The notes beneath the pieces were generated by a model. The model had not been told where the DNA came from, did no database searches, and saw nothing but the letters and a program-made list of their open reading frames with translations. From Rhizophagus irregularis (taxonomy: Eukaryota; Glomeromycota; Glomeromycetes; Glomerales; Glomeraceae): 64,000 nucleotides of DNA. The position numbers were made by a program, and so were the translations under genes. Each line of letters begins with the position of its first letter. Positions within the stretch are counted from its first letter, which is position 1. Positions 1 to 9,735 of the stretch are shown here, one piece after another. The stretch is from assembly GCF_026210795.1 (NCBI RefSeq), contig NC_089449.1, positions 2,046,001 through 2,110,000 on the forward strand, written 5' to 3'.

Positions 1-884
1 GTGAATAAAAACGTCCGCCTAGTTTATATGTAAGTTAAATTATTTGCATTTTTTTTATAAGAATTATGTTCGATTTTAATTTTACACAGATGATATATAT
101 TAAAGTTCTTTATTTTACATCCATATTCAGTAAAATTTTGAATACAAGTATATCAAGTTGCTATTTATTAATTTGGAAAGTTTGAGTTATAATTATTATG
201 TAGAATTTTGAATTCACCAAACATTTATATCAAAAAAATGTATTGATCACATTAAATTAATAAGTTGTTACATATAAAAGTTAGCCAATAATAATCTGAT
301 TTTAATAAAAATTGGTATAATTAAAATTTAATATAGGACATATATATTGATAGAATTTAAGGATATATTAATATGCCGAATTTTTCAAAAAATTAAACAA
401 TGTTTCATATCGGAATTGTATATCACGTGATAAAATCGAAAAAATTCGTGTGATAAAATCGAAAGCCTGCTATGCTGCGAATCACCTAGAGAACATATCT
501 TCAAATCAACTTTAAACTTATGAAACTTTACAAGCTAATAGTATAATAAAAAAGAATATTTTATATCAAAAAATCATTGTGCATTACTTATTCAAATAAA
601 ATTTTTTATTAATACCATTTTATTTTTTTATTATTGGTCATATTTGCTTTTAAAAGTCCAAATACACTCAAAAAGACTAATAGCAAATGATTAAATATTT
701 TAATAAATAAAATGAAGTGCGTGTGTATACTCTTTTTAAATGTGTATTTAACAAAATTCATATGGTAGTTTGTGAGAAATCATAAATTTTTCGTCTGCTT
801 TTGCTCGTTTCGTGGTCACGTGATGATCTACATTTTTTAGTCTACTATTGTATATATGTTGTGGCGTAAATACACTCTACCCTT
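1..884. other. AT-rich stretch, no gene
   Basis: No open frame with recognisable protein character and no clear repeat boundary. It contains short A/T runs only. I see nothing functional here. Confidence 0.5.
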
Positions 885-1610
885 AAATTACCTCAAAAAT
901 CTGGTTCATTCAATTCTGACGCTAAAATAAAGAAACATTAGGAAATGTTTTTAAGTAAGTTAATAAAAAATAAGATCTCCTTCCACATTACCTCAAAGTC
1001 TGGTTCATACAGATCTGGCATCCTAAAATCAAAAAAAGAAACATTAGAAAATGTTTCTAAAAAAATAATAAAAAAATATGGCCTCCACCTTCCCACATTA
1101 CTTCAAAATCCAGTTCTGATGTCTATAAAGTAAAAAACAATTATTAATAAAAAGTTCTTATAGAAAGTTAAATAAAAACAATATCCTTCATTCACATTAC
1201 TTCAATATTACCTCAAAGACTGAAAATTCAGCTCATTCAAGTCTGTTAGTCTGTTCTGGAAAGAAAGAAAAAGCATTAGGAAGTGTTTCTAAAAATAAAT
1301 AATTAAAAAAAAGACCTCTCCCTTTCTGTATTACCTCAAAATCCAGTTCGTTCAAGTCTAGCACCCATAAAATAGAAAAACAAATATTAGTGAACGTCTT
1401 TTAAAAAAAAGTTAAATAAAATTCGTTCCACATTTATACCTCAAAAACAAATTTAGTCCATCCTAAAAAAAAGAAGAAACATTAGGAAAAGTTTCTAAAG
1501 AAAAATAACTAACAAAAAGAAACACTCTTTCAGTTCACATACCTTAAAGTTCATTCTTCAATTACCTCAAAGTCCAGCCTTTAACACAACATTAATAAAA
1601 AATTTAACAT
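885..1610. repeat. Degenerate tandem repeat, about 100-110 bp period, with hairpin
   Basis: About seven units. Each starts with a block like cacattacctcaaagtc (near 885, 985, 1094, 1193, 1328, 1430 and 1534). Most continue to a short inverted repeat of the form gaaacattaggaaatgttt (near 932, 1038, 1270 and 1478). The units differ by many substitutions, so the array is old. The hairpin core resembles that of arrays at 55384-55600 and 57130-57545. Open frames inside it are chance. Confidence 0.65.
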
Positions 1611-1625
1611 TTCACAGGATGATCT

Positions 1626-1775
1626 ATCCGTTTAATCTGTTCATCAGATTCACCGAATATCTGATCCATCTGTTCAATCCATTCATCGGATTCACCGGAT
1701 ATCTGATGAACCATCTGGTCAATTCCTAATCCGCATTTTTTACGGATGGCTCCAGATTGATAGGATTCGGATCAT
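1626..1775. repeat. Short tandem duplication with GGATTCACCGGATATCTGAT motif
   Basis: Two near-copies of an approximately 50-bp unit read ttcatcagattcaccgaata and ttcatcggattcaccggata, each followed by tctgat and then a ccatct block. No coding potential. It could be the edge of a small transposon; I see no partner terminus. Confidence 0.4.
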
Positions 1776-2088
1776 GCCTCTATCCAATGAGTCTTCATCA
1801 AATATTCAGACTTAATATTATAGTTACATCTGCCCCATCCATTATAATATACTTTTCTTAGTTCTACTTTGGTAATTTTTACCAATTTTCAGATTTGAAG
1901 CAGATAGCCATTTGACTTTTATGAACACTAGGTCTACAATCATCTCTTAACTCATGGTCAACATAGTATGACTTGGATACTTCTTGCCTAAATGATGTAT
2001 AACCATATTTGAAGTATTGAAAGGTCTTAAAAAAAATTTGCAAAACGCCAAAAAGGTTAAATAAAAAAAAGAAATTGCCAGACAATGA

Positions 2089-2660
2089 GGAGGGATGTGT
2101 ATTCCAGATAAATATACTAATAATTATTTACCTATGCTATGGAAATGTACTAAAGAACATAGATGGACTGCATCATTTGATAGCATAAAAAATAAAAGGT
2201 TATGGTGTCCATATTGCCTAAGAATACTCTCAATATTGCTAAGATGGTTGCAATTAATAAAGGTGGAGACTGTATTTCAAATAAATATATTAATGGTTCA
2301 CCTCATTTGAGATGGAAATGTGCAAGAGATTATGAATGAAATGCAACACTTGAAAATGTAAAAAATTGATATTCATGGTGCCCCATATGTGTTGGACGTA
2401 AAATCGTAACTAACTACTCAGAAAAATTGCTGGCCGGATTTCTTAAAAACACCTAAATACTCTCGAGAGTTACTTGATATATTCATCCAGAATATGGTTT
2501 TGCAATCGAAGTGCAAGGAGAACAGCATGAAAATTATATAGAATTCTTTCATAGAGTAGGACCCGAATAATTTTATCAAGCACGGGATCAACTCAAGAAA
2601 GAATTATGCGCCTTAAGGGTTTGTTTGGTATTACGAAGACCCATATACAGTCATTCCAAA
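2089..2660 (+). pseudogene. Broken zinc-ribbon / nuclease-like repeat protein
   Basis: Translation gives two zinc-ribbon-like repeats. The first has WKC..EHRW....WCPYC (about 2137-2217). The second has RWKCARDYE followed by WCPIC (about 2310-2390). A downstream segment contains EVQGEQHENYIEFFHR (about 2508-2556) and then a QARDQLKKEL stretch. This resembles zinc-ribbon proteins with a Vsr/restriction-like C-terminal nuclease domain that are abundant in glomeromycete genomes; that match is from memory of motifs. A frameshift after the first ribbon and at least four stops (near 2336, 2366, 2455 and 2569) make it non-functional. No upstream start in a consistent frame was found, so it is also truncated at the 5' end. 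Confidence 0.55.
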
Positions 2661-3038
2661 TCATCTATATAATTTTATTCCTGGAATTACATAAAAAATA
2701 TTTCTCAGATACACATCACACATAAATGTATGTACAAAGCGAAGTTACCATATGGATAATCGTCTGCGCAAACGAAATATAAATACTGGCGGCCAAAAAA
2801 AATTTACTATAAGCGGTACGCAAAAAAGGTAATACCTTTCCACCAGGAAATATATATATAAGGAATGATTTTCATGATTTTTTTTTGCTGATTGTTAAAC
2901 TGACCTTTTTGGGGCACAGTGTCATAATTGTACTGATTCGGAATTTGAATCAAGAAGTTAATTATTAATGTATATATAATGATTATTTTTCATAAAAGGA
3001 CAATAGTTTTCTTCTTGCTTTTCTAATAGTCTTCTATT
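2661..3038. other. Intergenic region upstream of the Crinkler-type gene
   Basis: AT-rich leader region. A TATA-like run (atatatatataagg, near 2858) lies about 180 bases before the start codon, and could be the core promoter. Nothing else recognised. Confidence 0.3.
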
Positions 3039-4526
3039 ATGACTCAAACAGCAGGTCAAATACTAGGTCGCGCCGTTCCAGATTGCCAATGGATCCCGCG
3101 AAATTCTAATTCAACTTCAACAATAGCTGCTTATCAACGGTTTCCAGAAATAGTGAGAGAATGGACCGGATTCAATCGAAATGTCAGACTTACTACTGCT
3201 GGTAGACAATTTCCCCCTCCGGGAGGACAATTTGATACATACCCAGCTTTAAATATCCCTCTCAGTCTTGAAGGAGATGTAAAAGATCGTTTTTATTTGA
3301 ATGTTTTAGTGCCTGTCCAAGCATTATTACCACCAGGAGCATGTTTTGGAGTTACATCCCCCGGATTTTTGGGCTCTTCTGATCATGTTCTAAGCACTAA
3401 TAATTTCACAGTGGCCAAGATGCCTGTGGAATATAAAACGCGTCACAATCTTAACTTAATTGGTTATCATTTCTGGCAAATTTATCGACTTGCCGACCGG
3501 CGCCTAATCACGGATTTACGTTTTAAATTCAAGAAAAGGATCCTATCGCAGATATTTGGTCAAATGGCCTGTAATGGCCTCCATTATGGCATTTTATCAA
3601 ATTATAGCGATACGTACTTTCTTAAACGAGAAGAAACATCTCCAACCACCCTGTATGTTACTCGTGTTGTTCAACCCACTGATACTGATCCAACTTTACG
3701 CGAATGCGTTTACTATATTAGCCAACTTGCCATTAATGATAATGTCGGCAATAGATTAAGACGTGTAGTGACTGCTGATATTTCATCTGATGATGATGAT
3801 GATGATTCTGACTCTAGTTACCATGATCAAGATGATAATGACGACCCTTACTACCCTGATGACTCTGAATCCTCTGATGATGATGATGATTATTATTATG
3901 TTTCTTCAGGAAGAAAGAGGAAGAGAGCATCAGAGAGCAGTAGTAAATCAGTTGCAATTGGAATTACTACTGTAGGCGAGTACATAGGCGGCGGGTCCTT
4001 CGGAAAAGTTTTTTCTGGGCATTATAATAATCAAGTTGTAGCATGGAAGACTTGTGACGCATATAAGCAACAAGAGGAGATGAAAACGCTAAATCATGAA
4101 GCTCGTATATATTCTATTTTGAAAGAATGTCAAGGTACAATTTTTTTTCATTCATAATATTTTTAGATATTTATTAACTTGTCTATTGCTATATTAATAT
4201 TAGGTCGTGATGTTCCACGTTTATTCTATAAAGGTTACATTTATGACAGATATCTTTTTGCATTAGCGTTACAGTTAATTGAGGACTCCCGTCATATTGA
4301 TCCAGCAAGACTCACAAAAAAGGAGAAAGAGTTAATAGTCAATCAACTTAGATCAATACATAATCTTGGCGTCTTACACAACGATATTTCCCCAAGAAAT
4401 ATACTATATGAGCCAAAAAGTCGCCGTTACTTTTTTATTGATTTTGGCCTAAGTGAGATTGTGGATAATAAATCACCAAAATTGCACAAGGAAGAAGCAA
4501 GATTAAAAAAAATTTTACAACTTTAA
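3039..4526 (+). CDS. Crinkler-type protein: PD-(D/E)XK-like nuclease domain fused to short protein kinase
   Basis: Two exons, 3039-4134 and 4204-4526, joined across a 69-base GT-AG intron give an intact 472-residue protein. Residues about 1-235 look like the restriction-endonuclease-like domain found before kinases in Crinkler (CRN) effectors: a candidate acidic residue D115 (SSDHV) and the E-x-K motif at E131/K133 (VEYKT), then a conserved-looking IFGQM..N.LHYGILSNY segment. Residues 249-288 are very acidic (runs of Asp), followed by a basic RKRKR (292-296) that could be a nuclear signal. The kinase has a glycine loop GGGSFGKV (317-324), Lys337 in VVAWK, HND with D426, N431 and DFG at 445-447, and then stops after only 25 residues, so the C-lobe is short, as in Bud32-like kinases. 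No signal peptide is visible. Likely role: nucleus-acting nuclease-kinase of conflict/effector type; targets unknown. Complete and not visibly part of a transposon. Confidence 0.75.
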
Positions 4527-4601
4527 ACATCTGAATGTATAGAGAAAATTTGAATCAACTATTGGTGATTGTTCACTTCATTTCGTTGGCATTACAATTA
4601 T

Positions 4602-4793
4602 CATTATCACGCTAGGTGAAGCATAAATAAATTTATTGCAAGCTACAATGTATATAAAATGTAAATCATGAAATAAATAATATATTTTGCGCATACTGCA
4701 TTATCACGCTAGATGAAGCATAAATAAATTTATTGCAAGCTACAATGTATGTATAAATGTAAATCATGAAATAAACAATATATTTTGCGCAAC
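4602..4793. repeat. Tandem duplication, 97-bp period, downstream of the kinase gene
   Basis: Two copies (from 4602 and from 4699) start with cattatcacgcta and end in atattttgcgca, with few differences. Each carries AATAAA-like words, so they could supply alternative polyadenylation signals for the upstream gene. That role is inference. Confidence 0.7.
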
Positions 4794-5048
4794 TTATTTC
4801 TTCCAATGCATATTAAAATACTAGGAAACGGGAACCGTTGGAGCGTCCGAAGTATCATTGGTCGAATGATGAGGTATCGGGTTATAAATTATAATGATGT
4901 CCGATATGGCATGATAGGTATATTGGTATCCGTTATTATTTATAAAACTATATCGGAAAATTTTAAGAAAATAACTACATTTCACCGGAAATAAATTTCC
5001 TCCCTTCACGTGATACTGATTTCATGTGATTTGTATGATTTGTAATCA

Positions 5049-5198
5049 TATAAAAACCTTTGCCTTACGTGTTACAATAAACTTATTTCCTTGTTACTCG
5101 TTGTACGACTCCTCATTATATAAAAACCTTGCCTTACGTGTTACAATAAACTTTTTTGTAAACTTTCCTTGTTACTCGTTATACAACTCCTCATTATA
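5049..5198. repeat. Tandem duplication with TATAAAA box upstream of a Mutator transposase
   Basis: Two copies, 5049-5118 and 5119-5198, both begin TATAAAAACC and contain ccttacgtgttacaataaac and ccttgttactcgtt. The second has a 10-base insertion. The copies end just before the ATG at 5202, so this is probably a duplicated core promoter/leader of the transposase gene. Confidence 0.65.
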
Positions 5199-5201
5199 GA
5201 G

Positions 5202-7223
5202 ATGACCGAAAAAATTTCTAATTTTTCTTTAAATGAAACTTTGACAAATGTTGAATTGTTACACGACAAACAACATCAAAATTTTCTAATTATCGATTCT
5301 TCATCTGAAGATGATATTGAAAATCCAACTTCAAACCTGACTTTAGGACAAACTTTTCAAACTTGGGATGAAGCTGAGAAATTTTTAAATGATTACGCGT
5401 TGGAAAAAGGTTTCAGTATTCGGCGGAAAAGAACTGAAAATGATGATAATAAAATCCTACGAAAAATTAGTTGGGAATGTTGTTGTGCAGGTAACTATCA
5501 ACCAAAAAAGATATTGAATCCAAATGATCAAAGAAATTGCCAGTCTAAAGCTACAGGATGTAAGTGGAGAGTTAATGGAAATCTTCCAAAAAACTCTTTA
5601 AGAATTTCGTTCACTACTGTTGTTGATGAACACAATCATCAAATGATACCTTCTCCTTCAACCAATATTGCTAAATATCGTAAGCTTGGTGAAGATATGA
5701 TTCAATTTATAGATTTTTGTGTACAAAATGGAACAACTGGCGCACAAACTATCGTTCGGCTCTTAAGAGGAAAGTTTCCTGGAAGAAAAATCCACCAGAA
5801 AAATTTATATAATGCCATCCAAGCTTCAAAAAAGAAATTAGCATCAAGAATTGAATTTGATGCTTCGGATTTAATGAAATTTTTATATTCACAACAAACA
5901 GATGACTCACGTTGGTTTATAGAAACTAAATTTGATGGAATTGAATGATGATTGTGTGGATTATTATGGATGACACCGGATCAACAATTTTTATGGACGC
6001 GTTATCATGATGTTCTATTTTTTGACACTACGTCTCGAACTAACAAATATAATATGATGGCTTGTTTTTTGCAGTTATTGACAATTGTAATCGTACACGA
6101 CTTGTTGCAACTGCATTACTTGAAGATGAAACAGAAGAAAGTTTCATTTGGGCATTAAGTATGATTAAAAAAGGTACTAATGATCTTATACCGAAAGTTG
6201 TATTTACTGATTCTGACCCAGCAATGGCCAATGCAATAAGTTTAGAATTTCCAGATACTATCCATTGTTTATGTATATTTCATATTGACCTTAATTTGAA
6301 GAAAAATCTTCGGAATAAGTTGAAATCAGATGAATTTAAAGCATTTCGAGAAGAATTTTTTCATTGTAGGAATACATTGATTTCAACACTTTTTGAAAAT
6401 CGTTGGGAGCATTTGAAATTAAAATATCCATCAGCTGGTAATTATATAAGAAAACAATTGGATCCTTTAAAATACAAATGGGCTGTATGTTATACAAATA
6501 ATCAATTTACAGCTGGTGCAAATAGCACTCAACGAGTTGAAAGTTTGAATCACAAAATTCATGATTGTGTTCGTTCTCTTTTAACATTAGTAAAAGAGAT
6601 CCAATATGTACTTGACAAGGAATCAGAATACGCAAGGGTAGAAGAATACAAAGACCAAATACCTATAGTTGGTCTTGCAACTATTCCTAAAGCATATTTT
6701 AAATCCATTGAAAAAGTTGTTTCGGAATTTCTTATGCCTGCAATGGTATTTTTAGTTTGTAAGCAAATGCAAGAGTGTTTTTATTATGATAGTTTTAAGA
6801 TGGATGTTGCAATTATTGATTCTATAATACAGGTAATTATTATTTCTTTAGAGAATTGTTTGTTTATTCATATTTCATATTAATTAACACATTTGCCTTT
6901 TTAATAGGAACAAACAAATACTGATTATAATGAAGGAATGAGGGAAGACAACTATGAAGTTGTTAAAGTACACCTCACTGATATCATTTCTAAAATTGGT
7001 TTGGATCAAATTTTAGAAATTTGGCGATTGATTATATCTTGTGGAACCAAAACTCATTATGTTATTTTGTTAGTGGATGGATCACATCGTTGTACGTTAA
7101 TCTTCTTATAACACATGGATATCCATGTCGCCATTTTTACAAGATTTTACGATGTTCAACTCAAGCTAAATGGCATATAGGTCTTATAGAGAAGAGACCC
7201 GTTCCTAAAGAAATAAGAATTAG
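5202..7223 (+). pseudogene. FAR1-type Mutator-like (MULE) transposase, broken
   Basis: N-terminal FAR1/WRKY-GCM-type zinc region: SWECCC, CQSKATGCKWRVN and VVDEHNHQ (about 5470-5640). Central DDE domain: D in VLFFDTTSRTNKYNM, D in VFTDSDPA, CIFHIDLNLKKN, and E in TQRVESLNHKI. C-terminal SWIM-type finger: RCT..(C)...HGYPCRHFYK (about 7090-7140). A 75-base intron (6833-6907) is in phase. Lesions: two adjacent TGA codons at 5946-5951, a one-T deletion in the T-run near 6066, and a one-base deletion near 7096 that destroys the second SWIM cysteine. A 3' splice donor GTAAGT follows at 7224. The protein would bind transposon ends and cut DNA in the nucleus. I could not find paired termini, so the element limits are unknown. 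Confidence 0.8.
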
Positions 7224-7583
7224 GTAAGTAAAGAAAAAAAACAATAAAATTAAAAAAAGAAAACGAAAAAAAATATACTAACTTTCCGTGTCTTTCGCAT
7301 TTTCAGTAGTCACCAAAATCGCCGTTCCAAGAGAAGAGACTCGTTCCTAAAGAAATAAGAATTAGGTAAGTAAAGAAAAAAACAATAAAATTAAAAAAAG
7401 AAAACGAAAAAAAACATACTAACTTTCCGTGTCTTTCGCATTTTCAGTAGTCACCAAAATCGCCGTTCCAAGAGAAGAGACCCGTTCCTAAAGAAATAAG
7501 AATAAGGTGAAAAAAATAAAAAAAATAAAAATAAAAAAAACAAAAAATACACTAACCTTCCGCACTTCTTGCATTCCTATAAG
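7224..7583 (+). repeat. Tandem array of three intron+exon modules
   Basis: A 141-142-bp unit is repeated in line with the transposase gene. Each unit begins with a 5' splice site (GTAAGT at 7224 and 7366; GTGAAA at 7507). The first two contain a TACTAAC branch site (7276-7282 in unit 1); the third has a diverged cactaac. Each ends in a 3' splice site (TTTTCAG at 7306 and 7447; TATAAG at 7583). The exon part is 59 bases (7307-7365 and 7448-7506) and is nearly identical in both. Because 59 is not a multiple of three, each added exon shifts frame. Confidence 0.75.
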
Positions 7584-7983
7584 TCTACTGAAAGACTGAC
7601 CTGACTGCTCAGTCATTGTTTCTTTAAAATAGTTAAAAATAGTTGATCATATATTAAATTTAATGAACGACACGCCCCATTGTTGAAAAAAAAACGAACG
7701 AATTCGTTTCTAAAAGAAATAAAAAAAAGATCAGATAACTGATAATCATTCAGTTGAGTCGATCTTTTCCCGATACGAATCAATTGTTTTTTAGAAATAT
7801 CAATGACCTATTAAAATTTCAAAATTTCTAATCTTAACCGGGGGGAAAATTCCTCCCTAGTCATGTGATTAGCACATATATAACTCTACTGATATAGTCT
7901 GATAGTGGCTTTTACCTGAATAAGAAAGTAGAATACAATAATAAAGTTAGTAAAGACATTTGAAAAAAAAATTTACACGTCTC
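7584..7983. other. Non-coding stretch before the telomere tract
   Basis: AT-rich. A short inverted pair gatcagataactgat / atcattcagttgagtcgatc sits near 7728-7765. No gene seen. Confidence 0.35.
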
Positions 7984-8133
7984 TAAGCCTAACCTTAAGC
8001 CTAACCATAATCCCTAACCATAATCCCTAATCCTAACCCTAATCCCAATCCTAATCTAACCCTAACCTAACCCTAACCCTAACCCTAACTCTAACCCTAA
8101 CTCTAACCCTAACTAATCCTAACAATCCTAACC
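7984..8133 (+). repeat. Interstitial telomere-type (CCCTAA)n tract, degenerate
   Basis: About 150 bases of imperfect CCTAAC/CCCTAA units. The best run, at about 8053-8095, is CTAACCCTAACC-like; the flanks carry variants such as cctaag, ccataat and ctctaa. TTAGGG is the usual telomere unit in this group. On the + strand CCCTAA faces left, so the original chromosome end would lie toward position 1. The presence of genes to the left makes the tract internal. Confidence 0.85.
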
Positions 8134-8408
8134 TCCGGTAATCTAATTACAATCTTAATCATGGAAGTTTATATTCTACAAATGTAAATTAGCCTTTGAA
8201 ATGTTATTGGCATAGTTTTAGACACTTTCAATATGAAAAAACTGATACAATCAAAATGCAAAGCAAATATTTTCATTTTATTAATACAGTCAACATACAA
8301 TTTGTAATGCATACAATAGATAGCAATTTACATGATCTAATTAATGAATAAATAGCATTTCATCCCATTTGCTAATGTACAATCAACAATACATATATTT
8401 GAAATAAT
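8134..8408. other. AT-rich spacer
   Basis: No gene or repeat recognised between the telomere tract and the Mutator remnant. Confidence 0.35.
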
Positions 8409-9012
8409 TTACACATTCTGACTAATGAACTTACACGTTGCCCTATTATGCCCTTTTTCTTCACAATTTTGACAAGTCTTTCACTTGTCTTTTTCATTAT
8501 TATTACTTCCACTTGCATTGTTATTTGACATTTGATTATTATCATCTAATGGTTGTAAATGTCGTCATTTTCTAGCATGCTGGTCTTGAATCTCAACACA
8601 ACTCTTTGCTCTTCCAGCTGGCCTTCCTTTTTTTGTAATAATTATAGGATTTTTAATGTTAAAATTGATTTCTTCCATATTCTGACCTGATTCTAGAATT
8701 GCTTGTTTATCTGATATAAATCCATGGCAAATACCTATAAATTCATCATAAGAATTAGTGGCAATTGCAGTGTCAAGTGCTTTTCGCATTAAACCATGTG
8801 CTTTGCCATATTTTCGTTATGTACAGTTAATTTCTCTTAAATTTTGATTGTAGAATTCAGCACTACGAATTTGTTTAATATAATCAAACTTATACACTGA
8901 GTATTGATCATTATTCTGTTCTTGATTTGAATTTATACATAGAGTTATAGGTGATTGCTGCCAAATATCATTATTTCCATCAATTATATCATCCTTATAC
9001 CAACATGATGCA
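8409..9012 (-). pseudogene. C-terminal remnant of a second FAR1-type Mutator transposase
   Basis: Read on the minus strand it starts in the region after the SWIM finger (SCWYKDD), continues through a helical region (MRKALDTAIATNSYDEF) and a basic KKGRPAGRAKS segment, and ends in a CCHC zinc knuckle C-x2-C-x4-H-x4-C (CQNCEEKGHNRATC) followed by a stop at 8409. In-frame stops lie near 8819, 8571 and 8488. Everything upstream, including the DDE domain, is missing. The same knuckle ends the Mutator transposase at 50694-53113, so the families are related. Confidence 0.65.
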
Positions 9013-9589
9013 ACAAGTAATTAGCTTTTTGAAATCACTAATTTTATTTGATGAGTTTAGGTGATATGCACTATACAAAAATACATTTAATACATCAAAA
9101 TGTTTTTATTATATTTTTGCTATTATTTTGTAATTATATTGTATCTAGGTCTATAAAAATAACTCAAAATAATATCACAATAATTTTTTAATATTTTTGT
9201 TATTATTTTATATATTATTATAATATAATTAAATCTCAAAAATAGGACCCCGAACAATATATATAAAGGTAGGTTTTGAGTTTGCTTAACCAACATATAA
9301 AAATTTTTCCTATGTGAGATTTATTATTGCTTATTTGATAACATAATTTTTAAATAGTCAGATATAATTATGCATAGCAGAGTATTAAATTATTAATAGT
9401 CGGATATATATTTCATATAGTATATTTAATTTTTAATATATATATATAATATAATATATATTTACATTTTCATATTAAAAAAATCTAATAAAATATGTAA
9501 ACAAAGTTATAAACATGTTTGTATAAAAAAAATTTACTATTTTTAATACAAAGAATAAGTTAATTGTATACATAATACAGGGAACATTT

Positions 9590-9735
9590 TTAGACGTGAT
9601 CGTGTAACGTGTTTTTGATAAAACCTAGGGGATAGATAAATAAACGGGGGCTAACTCAAATGTTACACAGGCCCGATCAAAGTATTGAAAAAACTGAAGC
9701 CTAAAATCTCTGTTACACAAACAAAGCATAGATAT
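9590..9735 (+). repeat. Left subterminal inverted repeat of the P-like element
   Basis: Contains taggggatagataaataaac followed by gggg, then aactcaaatgttaca and aggc. The same words occur inverted at about 24065-24245. The arms are imperfect and lie 350-650 bases inside the ends, so they are probably transposase binding or stem structures rather than the cut ends. Confidence 0.7.

Noticed and set aside
5946-5951. Alternative genetic code (TGA read as an amino acid)
   Set aside because: The intact genes here (3039-4526, 15550-17391, 59340-61047) contain no in-frame TGA and end at ordinary stops; stops occur only in genes with other lesions.
7224-7583. CRISPR-like or satellite reading of the 142-bp repeats
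   Set aside because: No spacers; units are contiguous and carry splice signals in a eukaryotic setting.
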